Source of the DNA: GYS-P2D sp964414425 | GTDB lineage: Bacteria; Bacteroidota; Bacteroidia; Chitinophagales; Saprospiraceae | Assembly: GCA_964414425.1 (NCBI GenBank) | Contig: CAYPWL010000021.1 | Span: 1-61,181, forward strand | Direction: 5' to 3' | Length of the DNA: 61,181 nt | Shown here: in pieces, positions 8,494-16,413 of the stretch | How the letters are laid out: every line of letters starts with the position of its first letter | Position numbering within the stretch: the stretch's first letter is position 1 | The notes under the pieces: model-generated | Told to the model about the DNA's origin: nothing | The model's database searches: none | The model's input: only the letters and a program-made list of their open reading frames with translations | Translations under genes and position numbers: made by a program

Positions 8494-9852
8494 ATGAGAC
8501 CGTGTCTATTCATATTACTCTTAGTAGCTGTATTAAGCTATCATGTCGATGCTCAAGTGCAATTTACAACTGAATCTTATGCTGAACTTCTTGAAGGTCA
8601 AGAACTGGATCGACCCATCTTCATAGATGTATATACCGCATGGTGTGGACCCTGCAAACAGATGGACAAGACTACTTTTCAGGATGAATCGGTAGGCAAG
8701 CTATTGAACGACAACTTTATCTGTATCAAGTGGGATGCAGAAGATATCAAATATCGAGCTGATGCAAGACGACTGGGCGTGAATGCCTATCCTACTTATT
8801 TGTTTCTTGACTCGACTGGTCAACTAATCTCAAGTCCGTCGGGATATAGAGACTCCAAAAATTTCATGAATATGACTCAGTCCGTATTAGATTTTATACA
8901 TGACAATCCATTAGAAGGAGTCAATATATCGCATCTATGTCTTGAAGAAGGCCGTGAATTACTTGTGCAAATTGCTGATTTTGATACCGATCATAAAACT
9001 ATGATAGTTGATCATATGATCAGTCAGTTGACAGATAGAAGCGACTCTCTGTGGACAGCATATGCCGATGTCATAGCCATCAACAGCTATGAGGATATGG
9101 ATATCGAGGTCGTACAACAATTAATCGATGCTCAAGAGCCAATAAGACCAAACAACTTCACAGCTATAAGGAACAATCGGGACATTTACCGTGCACTTAC
9201 AGACGTGCTTCACTACAAATATGATCTTGCAATCGACTCTGGGAACTACTCATTTTTTAGACGCATCTCCAAAATGAAAACAGAGCTAAGCTCTTGGTTC
9301 AATTCAAATAAAACTACTGAATCAGAAATCGCAAAACAACTGCAGACAGACCGGCTCAATTATTATAAGCATAATCGTATAGCGGATCATTACAAACCTC
9401 TGGCCGACTCCATGATCGCCGAATACATCCTCCCACATAGTCCAGAGTTTATCAAAACGATAGATTATGAAGACGCAAAAAGGACTGATGCATGGAGAAC
9501 AACCTTCAGTGATGAGGAGACAGAAGTTGTCGACAGCACCACTCTATCTTACTTTAAAGATCACAACTATAATGGTATCAAAATAGCGGATCGATTAGAT
9601 GAGATTGCAAATAATATCATCAACATTTATGATGACACTGAAAGCCATAAAGATGCCTTGAATTATGCCATCCTAGCCTATGAGTATGCACCACTTCCAA
9701 AATACCTTGTTACCAAAGCACAGATAGAGTATCAACTAGGCGATAAGGATAGTGCTATAGTAACGCTGAAAAAAGGTAGGGCCCATCAGTTCTTTAAGAG
9801 TGAGCAGGCCCGGATTAACACGATGCTGTATAAATTCGGAATTGAAGAGTAA
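8494..9852 (+). CDS. Exported thioredoxin-fold protein with long helical C-terminus
   Basis: From the ATG at 8494 the protein has 452 residues and a good signal peptide (RPCLFILLLVAVLSYHVDA, cut near residue 20). An upstream in-frame TTG at 8470 would add eight residues before the signal and is less likely. The thioredoxin domain covers about 22-140, with YTAWCGPCKQM giving a CGPC active site at C51/C54. The rest, about 150-452, is predicted mostly helical, and its last part (NYAILAYEYAPLPKYLVTKAQIEYQLGD) looks like a tetratricopeptide-type pair. It probably reduces or isomerises disulfides outside the cytoplasm. It is the first of three exported thioredoxin-fold genes in 3.6 kb. Confidence 0.82.
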   Translation: MRPCLFILLLVAVLSYHVDAQVQFTTESYAELLEGQELDRPIFIDVYTAWCGPCKQMDKTTFQDESVGKLLNDNFICIKWDAEDIKYRADARRLGVNAYPTYLFLDSTGQLISSPSGYRDSKNFMNMTQSVLDFIHDNPLEGVNISHLCLEEGRELLVQIADFDTDHKTMIVDHMISQLTDRSDSLWTAYADVIAINSYEDMDIEVVQQLIDAQEPIRPNNFTAIRNNRDIYRALTDVLHYKYDLAIDSGNYSFFRRISKMKTELSSWFNSNKTTESEIAKQLQTDRLNYYKHNRIADHYKPLADSMIAEYILPHSPEFIKTIDYEDAKRTDAWRTTFSDEETEVVDSTTLSYFKDHNYNGIKIADRLDEIANNIINIYDDTESHKDALNYAILAYEYAPLPKYLVTKAQIEYQLGDKDSAIVTLKKGRAHQFFKSEQARINTMLYKFGIEE

Positions 9853-9891
9853 ATCTTTTTCTTCTTAACTGCATGCTTTTAGGATTAATAA

Positions 9892-10443
9892 ATGCCCACA
9901 ATGGACAAAGCGCTACAAACGATGATCAATAATATGCCTGAGAAGACGGGTAAGTCACTGGAGGAGTGGAAGAAAATATTGAAGGGGCAGGCATTTAGCA
10001 AGCATGGTGAAGCCCTCACATTCTTAAAAACAGAGCATAACGTAACGCATGGATTTGCTAATACTATTGAAACACTCTCAAAAGAAGAAAAAAGCAATCC
10101 CGATGATCTGGTAGCTAATCAATACACCAGTAAGGAAAATCTCATACCAATATATCAGGCTCTTATCAACTGTGTAAATACACTGGGAGATGATATCACC
10201 ATCACTCCTAAGAAAACCAGCGTCAGTATAATCCGAAAACGACAATTTATACTCATCAAACCCGCTACTAAATCCCGCATCGACTTGGGCTTTAAGCTTA
10301 AGGATAAACCGTTCACTGAGCGTCTTGAGAATTCGGATCCATTTGGGACAATGTGCACTCATCGTGTCAAACTAAGCAATGTATCCGAAGTGAATTCCGA
10401 ATTAATTGCTTGGATAAAGCAAGCTTATGATCAATCAGTATGA
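9892..10443 (+). CDS. DUF4287 / DUF5655 domain protein
   Basis: A soluble protein of 183 residues. The first 65 match DUF4287: MDKALQTMINNMPEKTGKS followed by LEEWKKILKGQAFSKHGE and EHNVTHGFANTI. The second half, about 85-183, with IRKRQFILIKPATKSRIDLGF and an Ile-rich ending, fits DUF5655, a small domain often fused to DUF4287. No function is known for either. The start may be the ATG at 9892 or the one at 9901. It lies between two exported thioredoxin genes but has no signal peptide or cysteine pair, so a shared role is not implied by the sequence. Confidence 0.8.
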   Translation: MPTMDKALQTMINNMPEKTGKSLEEWKKILKGQAFSKHGEALTFLKTEHNVTHGFANTIETLSKEEKSNPDDLVANQYTSKENLIPIYQALINCVNTLGDDITITPKKTSVSIIRKRQFILIKPATKSRIDLGFKLKDKPFTERLENSDPFGTMCTHRVKLSNVSEVNSELIAWIKQAYDQSV

Positions 10444-10594
10444 TTCTTGTAGCAGAGATATACGTTTTTCCTTAGATGTCTGTCTATGTGGGTGATAAGT
10501 GATAGAAGTTTAATTAATGATCCACAGCGTTCTGATACTATTGCGAGAAAATCTTAACTTTTCATCCAAACTGTCAACCATGTTTTTTTCTACA

Positions 10595-11296
10595 ATGAAA
10601 GCGCTTCTTCTTTTCTTTTTCTGCATACTCTCCTCTGGAAATATCAATGCCCATACCAGTAACCAAGGTCTCATCCAATTTGAACAGATGGACCTAACCC
10701 AAGCCCAACTATCGGGAAAGAAAATAATGGTGAGCTTTTCAGCAGATTGGTGTCTACCGTGCAAAATGCTTGAATCTACACTCTACAACGATGAAGAAAT
10801 AGCAAGCTTGGTTAATCCTAATTTTCAACCCGTCCTGATTGATATCGACTCACCACTGGCCGAAACTTGGAAACAATATTTCCAGATAGAGTATTTGCCG
10901 AGCATCCTCTTTATCAGTGGATCAGGAATGGAATATGAAAGAATCACTAAAGCGCCAACAAGAGCAGAGCTGATCAAGACATTAAAAAAAGTAATTGGTG
11001 CTGAACACATGGCTTATATACCTGATGATCATATCGAAACTACTCTGGCTCAAGACAATCAAAAAAAGATTAGCACGTGTATCCAATTAGGTGCTTTCTC
11101 ATCCGCTGAAGCTGCTCATAGAAGGAAGAAAGAACTCAGTGTTGTTGCTGGACAGCACCTAATCATAGAAGAACATACCAATGGCAGACTACTCTACAAG
11201 GTTGTTTTACGTCAATACTTTACCGATGAAGATCTTCAAGCCAAACTTGAGGAATATATCAACTTAGGCTTTGAAGCGTTCTACCGTCATAGTTAG
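10595..11296 (+). CDS. Exported thioredoxin-SPOR fusion protein
   Basis: A signal peptide starts at the ATG at 10595 (KALLLFFFCILSSGNINA), and an ATG at 10580 would only add five residues; starts further upstream would bury the signal. The mature protein has a thioredoxin domain at about 25-135 with SADWCLPCKML, CLPC at C53/C56, and a cis-Pro region YLPSILF. After a linker, residues about 158-233 form a SPOR domain: CIQLGAFSSAEAAHRRKKEL, then YKVVLRQYFTDEDLQ and LGFEAFYRH. SPOR domains bind denuded peptidoglycan at division sites, so this would place a thiol oxidoreductase at the cell wall, an inference from domain content. Length is 233 residues. Confidence 0.82.
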   Translation: MKALLLFFFCILSSGNINAHTSNQGLIQFEQMDLTQAQLSGKKIMVSFSADWCLPCKMLESTLYNDEEIASLVNPNFQPVLIDIDSPLAETWKQYFQIEYLPSILFISGSGMEYERITKAPTRAELIKTLKKVIGAEHMAYIPDDHIETTLAQDNQKKISTCIQLGAFSSAEAAHRRKKELSVVAGQHLIIEEHTNGRLLYKVVLRQYFTDEDLQAKLEEYINLGFEAFYRHS

Positions 11297-11617
11297 TCTG
11301 TCCCCTATATGCATATTTCAGGTAAAGAAATCAATAAGTTGTCTTTCAATAGTATTAATACCAACCCTTATCTTTTTGCTCTTCACCTAACGATTTGAAC
11401 TTTTGGGTTATGAGTCAGCCCTAAAATGAAACTTAATGGTCAATTTAGATTACCATAAAGCCATCACAGATTATATAAAGGGACTATTTAAGCGTCGAAC
11501 TCATACTCAGTAAACCCCGATAAATTGGAGCTTATACTCTTATTTAATCGTTAATGTAAGGGCAATAAGAATTTTTTGAATTCTCAAATCGTTTTACTTC
11601 AAACAAACCAATAAACC
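11297..11617. other. Intergenic region between two thioredoxin genes
   Basis: These 321 bases hold no ORF or RNA gene that I recognise. The only structure seen is an AT-rich inverted repeat at 11568-11584 (AGAATT / AATTCT around a 5-base loop) about 35 bases before the tlpA-like start. No TAnnTTTG element or terminator with a T-run was found. Confidence 0.6.
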
Positions 11618-12100
11618 ATGCGCATAATAGGAACTATCGTACTATTGGCATTTTGGATAAGCTCTGCATTAGCTCAACAAACCATACCGTCGTATCTAGT
11701 TAAAGATATAGATGCCAAAGAATTGAACATAAAAGAATACGCTCAAGATGGCAATCCGAAGATAATCAGTCTCTGGGCTACCTGGTGTGCCCCATGCCGC
11801 ACAGAACTCAAAGAACTGCATGCCATCTACCCACAGTGGAAAGAAAGATATGGCGTAGAAATAGTGACCGTTAATGTCGACAGCGAAAGAATGCTCAAGA
11901 GAGCCAAAGCTATATATGACACTAATGGTTGGGTTTATACATTCTTACATGCCGACCAAAAGGAGTTCATGGCAGCTCTCGGTATCGAAAATATCCCATA
12001 CTCTATATTAGTGGATGGCAAGGGTAATATAAAGTCTGTACAAAATGGCTATTATCCAGGATATGAGAAAGAGCTCGAGGCTAAGCTCAGAAAACTCTAA
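11618..12100 (+). CDS. TlpA-like thiol-disulfide oxidoreductase
   Basis: A 160-residue exported thioredoxin-fold protein. A signal peptide (RIIGTIVLLAFWISSALA) ends near residue 19. The active site is LWATWCAPCRTEL with CAPC at C57/C60, followed by YGVEIVTVNVDSER and a cis-Pro at NIPYSILVDGKG, all typical of the TlpA/ResA group. Such proteins keep cysteines reduced outside the cytoplasm, for example during cytochrome c maturation, but no cytochrome genes are nearby. The gene is monocistronic and its stop overlaps the convergent ABC-F gene by 4 bases. Confidence 0.88.
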   Translation: MRIIGTIVLLAFWISSALAQQTIPSYLVKDIDAKELNIKEYAQDGNPKIISLWATWCAPCRTELKELHAIYPQWKERYGVEIVTVNVDSERMLKRAKAIYDTNGWVYTFLHADQKEFMAALGIENIPYSILVDGKGNIKSVQNGYYPGYEKELEAKLRKL

Positions 12101-13971
12101 CCCTCAATTTCTGATAATTCCAACCATCTGAATTCCTTTTCGTCAGTCTGAGTCTTGATTGTACCCAGTTCAATGGACAGCTCTTTAATCTGACTATTGT
12201 CAAGTGAGCCTTGTATAAATAGGTCTTCTATTTCCTTTCGGCGCTTATCGAGAGTATCTATCTCTTTTTCGAGAGATTTCATTTCCATTTTCTCCTTATA
12301 GCTCAGCTTGCGTTGAGTTGCTTCTTCCGCTTGCTCACCGATAGTTTCCTTAGTTGCCTGAATGCCAGCCTCCGAACTGTTAGATGAGTAATTAGTCTGA
12401 CTACGCTTCCACTCACTGTAGGTACCGTTGAAATCCTTAATGTCTCCCTCCCCCTTAAAGATGAACATGTGATCAACAAGTTTATCCATGAAGAATCTAT
12501 CGTGACTGATGATCACTAAGCATCCCGGAAACTGTGAGAGGTAATCCTCCAATACATTGAGTGTGAGCACATCCAAGTCATTAGTAGGCTCATCCAGTAT
12601 CAAAAAATTGGGATTGCCCATAAGGACACAGAGCAGATGTAGCCGCTTGCGCTCACCTCCTGACAACTGGGATACATACACCTGATGCTGAAATGGTGGA
12701 AACATAAACGTCTCTAGCAGTCTTGCGGCGCTTAACTTCTGCCCTTTCTTCAGTGGGATATACTCCCCATAGGATCTGATGACATCGATTACACGCTTAT
12801 CTTGATCGAGTTGGATGCCATCCTGATGATAGTGGCCAAATAGCACCGTCTCTCCAATCACACGCTTACCAGTAGTAAGTCGCTCCTCTCCTGTGATCAA
12901 CTTGATAAATGTAGACTTCCCGGTCCCGTTAGCACCACTTATACCTACTCGCTCGCCCTTCTTAAACTTATACCAGAAGCCCTCGAGCATCTTCTTGTCC
13001 CCAAATGACTTGGAGGCATCGTAGAACTCTACAATCTTCTTCCCCAATCGAGCGGTATCCACGTCGATCTGAAAGATTTCATCATACGTGATACTACTCA
13101 CATGCTCATCTAACTTATGAAATGAGTCTACCCGAGACTTTGCCTTAGTACCACGAGCTTTAGGTTGACGCCGCACCCATTCTAATTCTTTGGAGAGAAG
13201 CTTTTTAGCCTTGTCCAGGCTTTGCTGATCCTGATGAGTACGCATTGCCTTCTTCTCAAGGTAATCCGAGTAGTTGCCTCGATATACCCAGATCTTACCC
13301 TTGTCCAGCTCAATGATCTGATTGCATACTCGCTCCAAGAAGTATCTATCGTGCGTAACCATCAACAGGGTCAAAGCACTTGACTGTAGATACTTCTCTA
13401 ACCACTCTATCATCTCGATATCTATGTGGTTAGTGGGCTCATCTAATATTAAAAAGTCAGGTTCGTCGATGATAATTTTTGCCAAGGCGAGGCGCTTCTT
13501 TTGACCTCCAGAAAGGGTACTGATCTTCTGATCTAAGTCACTCAGGTTGAGCTTAAACAGTATTTCCTTGATCTTGGCCTCCATGGCCCAAGCCTTGAGA
13601 TCCTCCATTTGAGCCAGGGCTTCTTCGATCCGATCCGCTTTATCATGTAATACTGCTTCTTGATAGTTCTTGATTGCCTTGACAACCTCATTATCCATAT
13701 CGAGCAACACCTGCATGACATTGTCATCGGGGGCGAAGTCGGGCTCTTGATCCAAGAAAGCTGTTCTAACTGTGCGATTGAGTCTAACTACTGCTCTCTC
13801 ACCCTCTGCGGTCTCCAGACCTGCTATAACCTTCAGGAGTGTAGATTTACCGCTCCCATTTTTAGCGATGATCGCGATCTTCTCTCCCTTGCTCATGGTC
13901 ATAGATAAATCCTCAAAAAGGACTTTTTCTCCATAACTCTTCGAAGCATGTTCTATAGTAAGATATTCCAC
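12097..13971 (-). CDS. ABC-F family ATPase, Uup-like
   Basis: The 624-residue protein has two ABC ATPase domains in tandem and no membrane segments, which defines the ABC-F family of ribosome-associated factors. Domain 1 has AKNGSGKST, LSGGQKKR and LILDEPTNHID; domain 2 has SGANGTGKST, LSGGERKR and LILDEPTNDLD. Between them is the charged P-site tRNA interaction linker (about 235-310, with LSKELEWVRRQPKARGTK). The last 80 residues form a charged coiled coil, the C-terminal domain of Uup. It probably acts on stalled or misassembled ribosomes, or in replication-linked DNA stability as reported for Uup. A resistance function is less likely given the Uup-type tail. Confidence 0.9.
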   Translation of the reverse strand: MEYLTIEHASKSYGEKVLFEDLSMTMSKGEKIAIIAKNGSGKSTLLKVIAGLETAEGERAVVRLNRTVRTAFLDQEPDFAPDDNVMQVLLDMDNEVVKAIKNYQEAVLHDKADRIEEALAQMEDLKAWAMEAKIKEILFKLNLSDLDQKISTLSGGQKKRLALAKIIIDEPDFLILDEPTNHIDIEMIEWLEKYLQSSALTLLMVTHDRYFLERVCNQIIELDKGKIWVYRGNYSDYLEKKAMRTHQDQQSLDKAKKLLSKELEWVRRQPKARGTKAKSRVDSFHKLDEHVSSITYDEIFQIDVDTARLGKKIVEFYDASKSFGDKKMLEGFWYKFKKGERVGISGANGTGKSTFIKLITGEERLTTGKRVIGETVLFGHYHQDGIQLDQDKRVIDVIRSYGEYIPLKKGQKLSAARLLETFMFPPFQHQVYVSQLSGGERKRLHLLCVLMGNPNFLILDEPTNDLDVLTLNVLEDYLSQFPGCLVIISHDRFFMDKLVDHMFIFKGEGDIKDFNGTYSEWKRSQTNYSSNSSEAGIQATKETIGEQAEEATQRKLSYKEKMEMKSLEKEIDTLDKRRKEIEDLFIQGSLDNSQIKELSIELGTIKTQTDEKEFRWLELSEIEG

Positions 13972-14000
13972 GTGATCACTTTGCGCTTAGCTGGCTCAAA

Positions 14001-14040
14001 ATAAAGAAGCCCCTATCAAATATTGCATGATAGGGGCTTC
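14001..14040 (-). terminator. Terminator of the Prc gene
   Basis: A perfect 13-base stem, GAAGCCCCTATCA at 14006-14018 and TGATAGGGGCTTC at 14028-14040, around a 9-base loop. On the minus strand it is followed by TTTATTTT, 26 bases after the prc stop. Confidence 0.93.
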
Positions 14041-14065
14041 TAAATATCTTATTTAGCCTTTTACG

Positions 14066-16198
14066 CTACTCTTGATCAAGATTAGTGTAGGCTGGTCCTT
14101 TGATCATATCTGCCATGATGGCAAGTGTCTCTTTGATGTAGATATCTTTAGACAATCCTTTGATCCAGTCTTCATTCTTCGCTTGACCGCTCTCATCGTC
14201 AAAGACTGCTAATAGGTCTTGCTCCATGTTCCACACTTTTAAGTCAGTGATACTATCCTTCATCACCTCGTCAAATCTCTCTTGCTCCGCATCTCTCGCA
14301 TCAAGATAGTCATTGAACTTATCAAATGATAAGTCATATTCTGACACATCACGATTAGTCTTGAGTAGTTTAGATTGCTCATCGATCAGCTTAAACTGCT
14401 TATCCTTCGCCATGCGAGCTATACTACGCTGACGCAATTTGTCAAGATCTTTTACTTTATACACTTCTTGATCATAGGTAAGGCCAGCTATCTGCGACCA
14501 TTCCATAGAATGATCATACTCACGCTCGCCTACCTCGATATGTGTATATCTATCCACGAACTCAATATCTGGTGACACCCCTCTCTGCTGAGTTGATCCA
14601 CCGTTGACTCTATAAAATTTCTGCATCGTGATCTTGACCTCACCCAGCGGTTTAAATTCATCATTACCTCTTACCGCTCTATCAAGATCGATAAATCGTT
14701 GTACCGTACCCTTACCGAAAGACTGAGCTCCTACGATCACTGCACGCTCATAATCCTGTAACGCCGCAGCCAATATCTCTGATGCGCTCGCACTGAATGA
14801 ATTCATCATCACGATTACGGGGCCATCGTACTTAACGCTCGAGTCCTCATCCTTATACACATAAGGCATACGGTCCCTTGGCTTCACCTGTACTATCGGG
14901 CCATCCTCGATGAACAGACCAGTCATATCTACTACATCACGCAGTGAGCCTCCACCGTTACTACGTAGGTCGAGGATGATTCCGTTGACATTATTTTCTT
15001 TGAGCTTATCGAGTTCTTTGGCGATGTCGGCTGCACAGCTTACGCCATCTGGACCCTCAAAGCTTGAATAAAACTTAGGTAGATGTATATAACCTATGTT
15101 ATCTGCAGCTCCGTCTAATGACATTAAGGCTGACTTTGCTTTTGATGCTCCTATCTCAACTACATCACGCTCGATTTCTACATCTACTTTTGTACCGTCA
15201 GACTTCTGTACTGTTAGGACCACTACTGTTCCCTTCTTACCTCTGATCATTGATACTACATCATCGATCCTCATACCGAGTACATCGACACCTTCTTCTC
15301 CCTCCTGAGTTACCTTAACGATTGCATCATCTACTTCTAATTCTTTTCCTTTCCATGCCGGTCCCCCTGGCACAATTGAAACTACTTTAGTCAAATCACC
15401 CTCGGTACGAAGACGTGCTCCGATACCTTCGAGCTTACCACTCATATCCATATCGAAGTCCTGCTTCTCCTTAGGATTGTAATAGTCCGTGTGTGGATCG
15501 AATAAGTGTGCAAATGAATTGATATATGCCTCGAATCGATCTGATCTTCTGATCTTTTGGAATCGATCATACCAGTCGTCATAGTTCTCAAGTATAGCTT
15601 CTCTGGCTTCTATTTCTAACTCCTCGAATGTTTTTACTTCTTCCTCTTCAGTATCACCATTCTCTTGATTTTCCAATTTGTCTTCTAATCTTGCTAATAC
15701 CTCATATTTCAATGACTTCCGCCATCTGTCATTTCTTTCAGCAAGGTCTTTAGGGAAATCCTTTTTCTCTGGATCGAACTCATAAGACTCATCGATTTTT
15801 AAGTCAAAAGGCTTCGATAGAATCTCTTTATAAATTGCTTCGACCTCGTCGATTCTGGTCTCGAGTGTGGCATTAGCTAAATCGAAAAACTCGAGCGATC
15901 CTGCCTGAGCCTGATCATCTAACTCAAGTTTATAGGGTTCAAACTGCGTGATATCTTCTGCTAACAAAAATCTCTTTCGGCCATCTATGGAAGCAAGGAA
16001 CTCATCAAATACTTGTGCTGACAAATCATCGTCAAGCTCTTTGGGATCAAAGTGTGCCTGCTCGAGAACACCGAATACGGCATTTTGAATCATTTTCTCA
16101 CGATCCTCATTGATCTCAGCGTTATTCCCAAACGGCCCAAAAAAGTAGCTTCCTACCGCCACTAATGCTAACACCACCAGTCTAATCATATTTCTCAT
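14066..16198 (-). CDS. prc: Carboxy-terminal (tail-specific) protease Prc/Tsp
   Basis: A 710-residue S41 peptidase with the long architecture of E. coli Prc rather than the short CtpA type. An N-terminal membrane or signal segment covers residues 4-21. A helical N-terminal domain runs to about 245, a PDZ domain sits around 255-345 (IGARLRTEGDLTKVVSIVPGGPAWK), and the protease core at 365-510 has the Ser-Lys dyad, S471 in SFSASASE and K496 in SFGKGTVQ, 25 residues apart as in E. coli. The tail is the DUF3340-like helical domain. It degrades proteins with nonpolar C-termini in the periplasm and helps control cell-wall hydrolases in other bacteria. It is monocistronic with its own terminator. 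Confidence 0.94.
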   Translation of the reverse strand: MRNMIRLVVLALVAVGSYFFGPFGNNAEINEDREKMIQNAVFGVLEQAHFDPKELDDDLSAQVFDEFLASIDGRKRFLLAEDITQFEPYKLELDDQAQAGSLEFFDLANATLETRIDEVEAIYKEILSKPFDLKIDESYEFDPEKKDFPKDLAERNDRWRKSLKYEVLARLEDKLENQENGDTEEEEVKTFEELEIEAREAILENYDDWYDRFQKIRRSDRFEAYINSFAHLFDPHTDYYNPKEKQDFDMDMSGKLEGIGARLRTEGDLTKVVSIVPGGPAWKGKELEVDDAIVKVTQEGEEGVDVLGMRIDDVVSMIRGKKGTVVVLTVQKSDGTKVDVEIERDVVEIGASKAKSALMSLDGAADNIGYIHLPKFYSSFEGPDGVSCAADIAKELDKLKENNVNGIILDLRSNGGGSLRDVVDMTGLFIEDGPIVQVKPRDRMPYVYKDEDSSVKYDGPVIVMMNSFSASASEILAAALQDYERAVIVGAQSFGKGTVQRFIDLDRAVRGNDEFKPLGEVKITMQKFYRVNGGSTQQRGVSPDIEFVDRYTHIEVGEREYDHSMEWSQIAGLTYDQEVYKVKDLDKLRQRSIARMAKDKQFKLIDEQSKLLKTNRDVSEYDLSFDKFNDYLDARDAEQERFDEVMKDSITDLKVWNMEQDLLAVFDDESGQAKNEDWIKGLSKDIYIKETLAIMADMIKGPAYTNLDQE

Positions 16199-16320
16199 TT
16201 TTTCTTGTAGAAGGACTTTAGATATAACTAAGCAAAGATTGAACCATTAAGTTCTACTTTTTATTTCGCACCTGGCTCACAAGATTATATCACGCCCATA
16301 CAACGATTAAGATACATACT

Positions 16321-16356
16321 TAAAACTAAAAGTGCCCGACAACTAATGTCGGGCAC
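16321..16356 (-). terminator. Terminator of the pyrophosphatase gene
   Basis: A 10-base perfect stem, GTGCCCGACA (16332-16341) and TGTCGGGCAC (16347-16356), with a 5-base loop and TTTTAGTTTTA next on the minus strand. A second inverted repeat, CTCAAGAAT / ATTCTTGAG at 16380-16404, lies between the stop codon and this terminator and has no T-run. Confidence 0.92.
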
Positions 16357-16413
16357 ATTATACTTTAACGTATGTATAACTCAAGAATGTCCATGATTCT
16401 TGAGTCGTAAATC

